Shown here in pieces: positions 51,418 to 59,242 of a stretch of DNA of 64,000 nt. Below the pieces are notes generated by a model. It had not been told where the DNA came from. It worked only from the letters and a program-made list of their open reading frames with translations, and searched no databases. The DNA is from Rhodococcus rhodnii (lineage in GTDB: Bacteria; Actinomycetota; Actinomycetes; Mycobacteriales; Pseudonocardiaceae): assembly GCA_000720375.1 (NCBI GenBank), contig JOAA01000025.1:84943-148942 (forward strand). The letters are read 5' to 3'. The translations under genes and the position numbers were made by a program. Within the stretch, counting starts at the first letter, position 1, and every line of letters starts with the position of its first letter.

Positions 51418-53080
51418 GTGATTCGACTGGAGGACACCGCCGACAGTCGTGCCGATCGCCGGGGCAGCATCGGCATCCTGCCCAGCGGATCACTCCGCGT
51501 CCGCGTGTATGCCGGTCTCGCCCCGGACACAAAGCGTCCGAAGTATCTGTCCGAGACTGTCCCATCAGGACCTAACGCGGAAGGCGAAGCAAGAACAGGC
51601 CCGTCTACGACTTGTCAGCATCGTCGAGCAACAACGCGGCTTGCGCCTGAACGCCACCCTGGACGAGTTAGTCCAGCGGCACATCGCCCTCATGTCCGGC
51701 GCCACGACAACCAAGAACGGCTACAAGGGATACCACCGCAACCACATCAGTCCGCTGATCGGCCACCACCCCCTCGGCACGATCACCGCGGAAACGATCG
51801 ACGAGTTCTACAGCGAACTCGCCCGATGCCGCGAGCACTGCAGCGCAGACCCCACAACGACTCCGGCAGATGCCAGCCATGAGTGCCGGCCGCTGTCCGC
51901 CGCGTCAATCCGCAAGATCCACTTTCTCCTCACCGCAGCCTATCGGTCGGCAATGCGCTGGCACTGGACTACGCATAACCCCGCCACCCTGGCCAGCCCG
52001 CCACCCAAACCACGCCCTCGACCCCAACCACCCACTCCCGCCGAAGTAACCCGCATCCTCATCCACGCCTGGGCTCAACCCGATCCCATGCTGGGTGTCG
52101 CGACCTGGACAGCGATCGCCACCGGCGCACGACGCGGAGAGCTCTGCGCCTTGCGTTGGACCAGCTTCGACGCCGATCGCGGGGTCCTGCACATCCGGGC
52201 GAGCGTCGCCCACGACGGATACGGCTTGGTCGTGAAGGACACTAAGCTGCACCAGGACCGGGAGATCGCGCTCGACCGCGACACGGTCGCGTTGCTCGTC
52301 TCGTATCGCGACCACTGCCGCCGGCAAGCCACAGCGCACGGAACAACACTCGCTCAGAACGGCTTCATCTTCTCGCCGGCCCCGGATGGGTCGGTGTGCC
52401 TCGCTCCCGCGTCACTCGGTCAGCGATTCCACCGCCTGGTCGCCTCGCAGGGGATCAAGACCACGCTGCACAAACTCCGTCACTACAACGCCACCGAACT
52501 CATCCTCGCCAACATCAACCTCCGCACCGTCGCCGGCCGCCTCGGCCACCTCGACTGCAGCACCACCCTCACCACCTACACCGCCTGGATCAACGAAGCC
52601 GACCAACGCGCCAGCACACAACTCGTCGAGCGCCTCCCCCTACGGCTCGGCATCGCCCCACAGCACCGCCGCCATGCCGTGCCGCCACCACTACCCCGCA
52701 GCATCTCCGCACACATCGCCCAGGAACTCCGCGCGGCCATCATCGACCGGACCTACCGGCCCGGCCAGCACCTGCCCACCACCCAGCAGTTGGCCGCCCA
52801 CTACCGCGTCGCCGCCAGCACCGTCCACCACGCTGTCACCCAGCTCGCCCACTGGAACCTCGTCACCACCACCCCAGGACACCCCATCACCGTGCACCCC
52901 AACCCACCGACCAGCATTCCCGAGCCAGCCACCGCCATCCCGCCGTTGACGCCCCCGCGCCCATCCAGGCAAGCGCATCACGATCGGCTGCATCGACACC
53001 ACACACGCCGAAGCCAGCGACAACCACACGTCGCCGGGAACGTCCGAACTGGGCATTCACTGCAGCGGCGCGCGGCCTAA
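51418..53080 (+). pseudogene. Second integrase-GntR gene, broken by a +1 frameshift
   Basis: Related to the integrase at 40503 throughout. The N-terminal part (from GTG 51418, with LPSGSLRVRVYAGLA) is in one frame; from about 51585 the protein continues in another (QEQARLRLVSIVEQQ). Alignment with the copy at 63249 shows one extra base between about 51573 and 51588. Downstream, the catalytic residues (TGARRGEL, HKLRHYNA, GRLGHLD, Tyr in TTYTAW) and the GntR-like winged helix (IAQELRAAIID, LPTTQQLAAHYRVA) are preserved. Probably inactive, but recently so. A programmed frameshift is less likely. Confidence 0.85.
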
Positions 53081-53310
53081 CCTGTGTCCAGGCCGAGGGC
53101 TACCCGCTGCACGGTCCGTCACCGAGCGTGTCCGGCGAGGCGTGTCGCTTCACGCGAAGAAGGCCGGTCCAACCGTGCGGTCGAGTTTGAGGAAATAGTG
53201 GCAAGCCTGCCGGGCTGGCCGCAACACTCTGGAGCCATATGACGGTAACACTATGGGACGGCAGGGTGAGATACTGACGCGATTTGACGCATCACGGGAA
53301 GAGAACAGCT

Positions 53311-53532
53311 GTGACCGAAGCGGACGATGAGCGGGAATTCCGAGAAGAACTGATCGCCGAATCCCATCGTGTGCGGATTCCCAGCCTTCCCCTTCGCGTG
53401 TTCACCATGTATGTCGGCGAAGACGACGACGAGGAGAATATCGCCGACGACGAATACCACGATTACCTGCCTCCAGATATCCCCGCCGATAAGCTAGTGT
53501 CGTGTAATTCTGTTCGCTTTACATCGGTGTGA
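53311..53532 (+). pseudogene. Small acidic protein truncated by an IS630 insertion
   Basis: GTG start with GGAAGAG upstream, then about 61 residues of an acidic protein (TMYVGEDDDEENIADDEY). At 53495 the frame meets the TA and the IS end, and the last 11 codons are IS sequence. The original C-terminus is lost. Family not recognised. Confidence 0.55.
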
Positions 53533-53655
53533 CCGATGGATGGTGTTGGCTGTCGGGATGGAGCTGACAGCCGACGAGCGGGCCAAGTTGCGGGCGCTGG
53601 TGAACAGGCCGGACGTGGCGGCGACGATCGCGACGCGGGCGCGGATCGCCGTCCC
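53497..53655 (+). mobile_element. IS630 remnant: left end and transposase N-terminus
   Basis: After a TA at 53495-53496 comes an IS end starting GTGTCGTGTAATTC, matching the end at 62146. An ATG at 53558 opens a transposase N-terminus (LTADERAKLRALVNRPDV), which stops resembling a transposase near 53655. The rest of this copy is gone. Confidence 0.7.
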
Positions 53656-53699
53656 GAACTATTGCGGGAACGCAGGTGAGCACCCTTTTCGGGGGCATG

Positions 53700-53990
53700 C
53701 CGAACGCGCGAGATCCTCACCGGGTGAGTAATGTGGCGGAACTCTTGGAGCGCTACGGCTGCTCGTTGAGGAGGTGCGGCCACGGCATGAAGCAGGCTGC
53801 GCTGAGCAGCAGAAGTACATGCCCAGTCCCTCTGCGGTCTCGGAACTGCTGAACGACAACGCAAGACGCTGCCGGAGTGGGAAATCGTGTGGGGGATCGT
53901 GACCGCCTGCGCCAACTACTCGGGCAAGAACGGCCACAACAAGTCGGCCATATCGGGGCGTTGCCGCCCGCCTTCAGCCCACACCAGACC
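53700..53990 (+). pseudogene. Remnant of a helix-turn-helix protein
   Basis: Pieces typical of actinobacterial HTH proteins appear in different frames: PSPSAVSELLNDN in one and LPEWEIVWGIVTACANYSG in another, broken by small indels. No intact start. Probably a decayed regulator joined to the IS remnant. Confidence 0.4.
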
Positions 53991-54029
53991 GGCGTCGAAT
54001 GACCGAAAGATCCAGAAGGGACAGTCTGC

Positions 54030-54917
54030 TCAGGCGCCTTTGCGCAATCGCTCGCTGATCACGTGCCCAACTAGCGGCGTGAGACTGTCCCCCGTTGGAA
54101 CCCGTAGCGCCTCGGCCAGATCGGTGCCGTGCACGTCGAACACTGATTCCACGAGGTCGGCGTACGTGGCTGCCGCTTCCCTGCCCTTGCGGTGCCCGAC
54201 CACCAGCAGTACGACGCTGACGAGGATCGCGGGCCACCACATGGCCACTCCGACCGCCAGGTACATCAGGCTCCAGCCGACCAACGCGGCCGAATCGGTG
54301 AAGGCGACCCGGGCCGCCCGGACGGTCGAGCGGGTCTCCTCGGAGATCACCAACCACAGCCGCGGCCATGCCGCATGGGCGTCCAGACCGTACTCGTTAT
54401 GAACCCGGGTGGCGGCTGCGGCGATCCTGTCGCCCATCCACGTGGGGTGAGTGGGCATGGCGAGCGCGATCCGGTTACGGGCTGCGGCAAGCAAACCGCG
54501 CCTGTTGTCGAAGTCTTCTGCCGTCTCCCCCTCAGTGGCCTGCGCGTCGGTGAACTTGTCGTGCGCTTTCTCCCAACGCCTGCGACGAAGTCCCACGAAG
54601 GGAGCCGTGAGGTGGCGTGGCCATTCGATCAGCCAGAGCCTTTCCACCATGAGGCCGAGTGTCTGCGCGACCAACCCGGCACCCGCCGCAGCCAGCAAAA
54701 CGCCCACCAAGCCGAGTACGACCGCTGCCGACTGGTTGGCCAGGCCCGTGCTCCACATCTGCACCTTGCGTACCAACAGCGCAGCGTCCAGCGCGTTCGG
54801 TTGTCCCAGTGCCGCGGCGACTCCGAGGACACCGACGAACAGCGCGCCCGGCAGCACGAGCAGTGACACCCACCGCTCGGCGAGTTTCTCGCCGAGCTTC
54901 ACCACGAACCCGCTCAT
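54030..54917 (-). CDS. Membrane protein of the CHAT/AAA module
   Basis: The 295-residue protein from ATG 54917 has hydrophobic segments near 16-38, 63-87 and 207-250 (two close together), with a basic cytoplasmic region of about 100 residues between the second and third. The ATG overlaps the upstream small gene by 4 bp (ATGA), which fixes both starts. No known family recognised. Because it pairs with genes divergent from the CHAT protease, it may be the membrane anchor or effector of that system. Confidence 0.8.
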   Translation of the reverse strand: MSGFVVKLGEKLAERWVSLLVLPGALFVGVLGVAAALGQPNALDAALLVRKVQMWSTGLANQSAAVVLGLVGVLLAAAGAGLVAQTLGLMVERLWLIEWPRHLTAPFVGLRRRRWEKAHDKFTDAQATEGETAEDFDNRRGLLAAARNRIALAMPTHPTWMGDRIAAAATRVHNEYGLDAHAAWPRLWLVISEETRSTVRAARVAFTDSAALVGWSLMYLAVGVAMWWPAILVSVVLLVVGHRKGREAAATYADLVESVFDVHGTDLAEALRVPTGDSLTPLVGHVISERLRKGA

Positions 54918-55279
54918 GCCGTAACGAATCTGCAGGACTGCTTGAACAGTGCGCACTGCGGAATCGGTCCGCCGGGCCGGCGGTCGGCCACCCGGGCGCA
55001 CCGGTCCTGGGGGCATCGGTAGCCGCCCTGGGGCGGTGGCGCTGCCGGTCGGCCAAGCGGTCGCACCAGACCGCCTTCACCGCGTGTGGTCTGGGCTATG
55101 CCAAGCATCGCCCACAGTTCTGAGAGCACCTCGTCGGCGGGTCTCTGCTGTGCTCGCAACTGCTCGCAGGCCTCGTCCAATTCGGGCTGCCATCCTTCAC
55201 CTGCCGCCTGACGGGTGAGTTCCGGGAGGCTCGCGCAGAACGCGGCGAGCGTGCGGTGATCCGTGGCGTCGGCAGGCAT
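54914..55279 (-). CDS. Small helical protein with a C-terminal Cys motif
   Basis: The 121-residue protein from ATG 55279 lies 7 nt after TATACG, so the message may be leaderless. The N-terminal 75 residues are helical (TLAAFCASLPELTRQ). The C-terminus has Cys residues in RCPQDRC, then PQCALF and SCRFV, a possible zinc-binding or redox motif. Small proteins with such tails accompany CHAT proteins in actinobacterial clusters. It could be an adaptor or sensor. An in-frame start 14 codons upstream is less likely. Confidence 0.7.
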   Translation of the reverse strand: MPADATDHRTLAAFCASLPELTRQAAGEGWQPELDEACEQLRAQQRPADEVLSELWAMLGIAQTTRGEGGLVRPLGRPAAPPPQGGYRCPQDRCARVADRRPGGPIPQCALFKQSCRFVTA

Positions 55280-55378
55280 GGCGCAACGTATACCGACGTC
55301 CGTCTCGCGACGGCAACCCAATCGGGCATAGATAGCGAAAAGGCGTAACAGGCACGCCCTTTTGGGCGAAGAACCGCT

Positions 55379-58300
55379 GTGTTGCGCCTACGCCGCGCTG
55401 ACCGTGCCCACAACCGGGCACTGCAGTCATTGGCCCAGTACACGACCACCGCCGACCCCGAACAGCTCAACCACGCCCTCAGTCACATGCGGCAGGCAGT
55501 CGGATTGCTGCAACCGGGTGATCCACCGTTGGCCGAGTACCTCTCGGCTCTCGGTGACGTGCTGTCCATGCGGTTCGACCGGCTCGGCGAGCCCGCGGAC
55601 ATCGAGGAGTCCGTCGCGACACATCGGCGTGCCATCGAAGCGGTCGAACCTGGCACAGTGGCGTGGGCACAGGCACATCTCGGTCTGGGTACCGCGCTGT
55701 ACAACACCTTCAGGTTTCGTGGACGTCCGGAGATCTGGGACGAGGCGATACGGTGTTATCGCGCGGCGATGACCGCGCCAGGCGGTGACGCCGATATCCG
55801 GGCGAGCGCTGCGGCCAACCTCGGTTCGGCCTTGGTCATGGCACCCGACCACGCCGATCGGGCAGGGCACCAGCAGGAAGCACTCACTTGGCTGAGCACG
55901 TTGGTGGAGGGGACCTCGCCGGATCACCCGAACCACCTGATCCGGGTCGCCAAGTTCGCGGCTCTGCTTGCCATGCGGCTCGACCTGCCCGATCGGGAGG
56001 AGCGGCTCGAGCCGTTGCTGGCGCAGTTGCGGGAGCGCCTGCCCACTGCGGATCCGCACGTGCGCAAGGAAGTCGAGTTGATGCTCGGCGGGGTGCTGAC
56101 CGGCGGGTCCACCAGTGTGTTCCGGCAACCGACGGCGGCCGAGCTGATCGAGATGTTCCGCGCGCAGGTGGCCGCACTGCCCACTCGGCACGCGTTGCGG
56201 CCGGGGCACCTTTCGCAGATGGCGCTCGCGATGGCGGTGACTGCCGAGGCGACGGGCAAGGTGGACCTGCTCGACGAGGTGATCACCACACTGCGGCAGG
56301 CCCTGCGCACCATCCCCGCGGACCTGCCCGACCGCCCGGTCCTGCAGTCTACTTTGGGCAGTACGCTCGGCCGCAGGCTGCAGCACACCGGCCGGGTGAA
56401 GGACTTGCCTGAGCTGATCGACGTGCTGCGGGCCGCGCTGGAGGGACTGCCTGCCGATCATCCAGACCGGGGGCCGTATCGGGCGCAACTGGGCAACGCG
56501 TTGCGTTTCCAGTACCAGGTGCAGCCGCGCGACGACCTGCTGGAAACCGTGCTCGACACTTTCCGGGCGGCGGAACGCGAGACGCCGCCGGACCACCAGG
56601 GGCGGGGCATGGTCCTGACCAACCTCGGTGGCGCACTGGTGTTCACGTTCGAACGCCGAGGGCATCGGGAACTGTTGGATGAGGCTGTCGCCGTTCACCG
56701 TGAGGCGGTACGGGTCACGCCAGAGTCCCATCAGGACGCGGCGCTCTACATGACGAGCTTGGGCGAAGCGCTGAACCTGAGGTTCGAGCGCCAAGGGCGA
56801 CTGGAAGACCTGGATGAGGCGATACGTTACCTGCGCCGCGCGGTGGAGCTGACGACGACGGACCACGCGCAGCGCGGGCTGCGGCTGAGCGCGCTCGGGA
56901 TGGCCCTGATGCGCCGTGCCAACCACGTTGGCGACACCGACGCACTGGCGGAGGCCACCGAACTGTTACGCCTGTCCGCGACGATCAGCGCCGCAGGGCA
57001 ACTCGGCGGCGCGGGAGTACGGAAAAACCTTGCCCTGGCGTTGATGCAGGGCGCGCCCGGTCTGGGTGACCCGGTCGAGCTGCTGCGCGGCGCGCTGGCC
57101 ATGGCTGGAGACGGTCCGAACCGCGCTGATTACCTGTCTACGCTCGGGATGGCGTTGCTGCTCAATGTGAATGCGGCGTTGGCGGCGAAGCACGAGTCGG
57201 CGCTGTCCGAGGCGCTGCGGGATGTCGACGACACAGCGTTGCTGGACGAGCACGTCATGGGCGACTTGGCCCGCCGGATCGGTTCGCTGCCCGAACGCGG
57301 ACTTCCACCTGAGGCTGCCGACGACCTGGACGAAGCCGTGGACATGTTGCGGCAGGCGGTGATCGCGGGGCCTGCCGACCATGCGGAGTTCTCGTACTGG
57401 CAGGCAAGTCTGGGTATGGGACTTCAACTGCGCGGTCAGCTGACCGGCGACTCGGAGGATCTTCGTGAGGCCGTCGACAGCATGACCGCGGCGCTGCAGG
57501 GGATCTCTGAGGACAGTCCGCGGCGTGCCTACGTGCTGACCCATCTCGCGTACGCGCACGCACACCTCGCGGAGGCCGAGGCTGAGGACAATGTCGCACG
57601 GGCGCACCGCCGTGCAGGCATCGCGACCTGGCGCCAGGCCGCCACGACGCCGACGGCGTCCGCTCATTGGCGGGCTGAGGCGGCCCGCAACTGGGGCCGT
57701 GAAGCCGCCGACATCGGCGATTTCGCCGACGCCGTCGAAGGTTTCACCACCGCGGTCGGCCTGCTCGACCTCGTTGCGTGGCGCGGTCTGAGCCGTGAGG
57801 ACCAGGAACGGCTGCTCGCCGACTTCCAAGGGGTTGCCGGTGCTGCCGCGGCCTGCGCCATCCAGGCAGGCATGCCCGAGCGGGCCGTCGAACTGCTCGA
57901 ACAGGGCCGGGGTGTGTTGCTGGCGCAGGCGCTCGACATGCGTGCCGAGCACGAGGACCTCGAGGCGCACGCGCCGGACCTCGCCGAACAGCTGGCGGAT
58001 ACGATCGAAGCGCTCGCGGCCGATTCGGTGTGGACCGGCCAGCAGCCCGCGGACGTCGACCGGAGGCACCGGCTCGGCCGCGCGTTGGATGACGCGGTGG
58101 CCAAGATCCGTGAGCTGGACGGGTTCGAGGACTTCCTGCGACCGCCACGGTTCTCGCGTCTGGTCGCGGCCGCTGACGGCGGACCGGTGGTCGTTGTCAA
58201 CGTCAGCCGCTACCGGTGCGACGCCCTGGTCATCGAGACCGGCGGTGTCGGCGTCGTGCCGTTGCCTGACCTCACCGAAGACGACGTGACCATCCGCGCC

Positions 58301-59233
58301 ATCGGGTTCGACAGCGCGATTGCGGTGCTCAACGCCAAAGCCGACGACGACCTCACTGCCACACTGCGCGCGAGGCAAACCGTCACCGAGACGCTGCGCT
58401 GGATGTGGGACACGATCACCGGGCCCGTACTGGAGGCGTTCAGCGAACTGCCGCAGCGGCTGTGGTGGTGCCCAACAGGCCGGACGGCTTTTCTTCCGTT
58501 GCATGCCTCCGGTGACCATTCCACCCGGCGGAAACCCAAGCCTGACACCGTGATCGACAGGGTTGCGTCCTCGTACACGCCGACCGTCCGCGCACTGGCC
58601 CAGCAACGCCGACGAACCCTCTCCGCCGCGCCTGCCGACGCCCGCCCGCTCGTGGTCGCCATGCCGAACACCCCAGGCTTCGACTACCTGCCCGGTGCCG
58701 CGCAGGAGGCCGTGGACTACCGGGAACGCTTCCCCCGCGCCCGGTCTCTCGTCGAGGACACCGCGACCAGAGACGCGGTGATCGGACTGCTCGACGTCAG
58801 CCCATGGGTGCATTTCGCCTGCCATGCGGTGCAGGCGCCGGGAACCGAGCTGCGTGCCTGGCTGGTGCTGGCCGACCAGCCCCTGACCGCACGGGACCTT
58901 GCCGCGCAGCATCTTGCCGACCACACGGACCTCGCCTTCCTGTCCAGTTGCGAGACCGCGCGCGGCGACGAGGAACTGGCCGACGAGATGATCACGGTCG
59001 CAGCCGCCGTACAACTCGCCGGGTACCGGCATGTCATCGCTTCACAGTGGACACTCACCGACTTCACTGCGACTGATTTCGGCAACGACGTCTACGGCCA
59101 GCTCACCGACGCCGATGGCCGGATCGACACCCAGGACACCGCGCTCGCCGTGCACCACGCCGTGCACCGGCTGCGGGAACGCCATCCGTTCGCGCCACTG
59201 ATCTGGGCGCCGTACACCCATACCGGGCCTTAA
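55379..59233 (+). CDS. TPR-repeat CHAT (caspase-like) protease
   Basis: 1284 residues from GTG 55379. About residues 1-840 are TPR-like repeats of roughly 40-50 residues (LG-AL--RFER-G--EDLDEA pattern), a superhelical sensor. A linker follows, and the C-terminal 320 residues form a CHAT caspase-like peptidase with His1149 (VHFACHAVQ) and Cys1191 (FLSSCETARG), plus the usual ASQWTLTD strand. The catalytic pair is intact. The AAA gene follows after 9 bp, so the two are co-expressed; the start faces the divergent small gene. TPR-CHAT proteins are known as proteolytic effectors in conflict systems. Here the target is unknown and an ATP-driven partner is likely. Confidence 0.93.
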   Translation: MLRLRRADRAHNRALQSLAQYTTTADPEQLNHALSHMRQAVGLLQPGDPPLAEYLSALGDVLSMRFDRLGEPADIEESVATHRRAIEAVEPGTVAWAQAHLGLGTALYNTFRFRGRPEIWDEAIRCYRAAMTAPGGDADIRASAAANLGSALVMAPDHADRAGHQQEALTWLSTLVEGTSPDHPNHLIRVAKFAALLAMRLDLPDREERLEPLLAQLRERLPTADPHVRKEVELMLGGVLTGGSTSVFRQPTAAELIEMFRAQVAALPTRHALRPGHLSQMALAMAVTAEATGKVDLLDEVITTLRQALRTIPADLPDRPVLQSTLGSTLGRRLQHTGRVKDLPELIDVLRAALEGLPADHPDRGPYRAQLGNALRFQYQVQPRDDLLETVLDTFRAAERETPPDHQGRGMVLTNLGGALVFTFERRGHRELLDEAVAVHREAVRVTPESHQDAALYMTSLGEALNLRFERQGRLEDLDEAIRYLRRAVELTTTDHAQRGLRLSALGMALMRRANHVGDTDALAEATELLRLSATISAAGQLGGAGVRKNLALALMQGAPGLGDPVELLRGALAMAGDGPNRADYLSTLGMALLLNVNAALAAKHESALSEALRDVDDTALLDEHVMGDLARRIGSLPERGLPPEAADDLDEAVDMLRQAVIAGPADHAEFSYWQASLGMGLQLRGQLTGDSEDLREAVDSMTAALQGISEDSPRRAYVLTHLAYAHAHLAEAEAEDNVARAHRRAGIATWRQAATTPTASAHWRAEAARNWGREAADIGDFADAVEGFTTAVGLLDLVAWRGLSREDQERLLADFQGVAGAAAACAIQAGMPERAVELLEQGRGVLLAQALDMRAEHEDLEAHAPDLAEQLADTIEALAADSVWTGQQPADVDRRHRLGRALDDAVAKIRELDGFEDFLRPPRFSRLVAAADGGPVVVVNVSRYRCDALVIETGGVGVVPLPDLTEDDVTIRAIGFDSAIAVLNAKADDDLTATLRARQTVTETLRWMWDTITGPVLEAFSELPQRLWWCPTGRTAFLPLHASGDHSTRRKPKPDTVIDRVASSYTPTVRALAQQRRRTLSAAPADARPLVVAMPNTPGFDYLPGAAQEAVDYRERFPRARSLVEDTATRDAVIGLLDVSPWVHFACHAVQAPGTELRAWLVLADQPLTARDLAAQHLADHTDLAFLSSCETARGDEELADEMITVAAAVQLAGYRHVIASQWTLTDFTATDFGNDVYGQLTDADGRIDTQDTALAVHHAVHRLRERHPFAPLIWAPYTHTGP

Positions 59234-59242
59234 GGGGTATCT

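Noticed and set aside
51418..53080. Programmed ribosomal frameshift in the second integrase
   Set aside because: No slippery heptamer or downstream structure is evident, and the related copies at 40503 and 63249 need no shift; a simple one-base insertion explains it.
55427..56926. Minus-strand frame of 499 codons within the TPR-CHAT gene
   Set aside because: Antisense of TPR repeats; Gln/Arg/His-rich with no recognisable fold.
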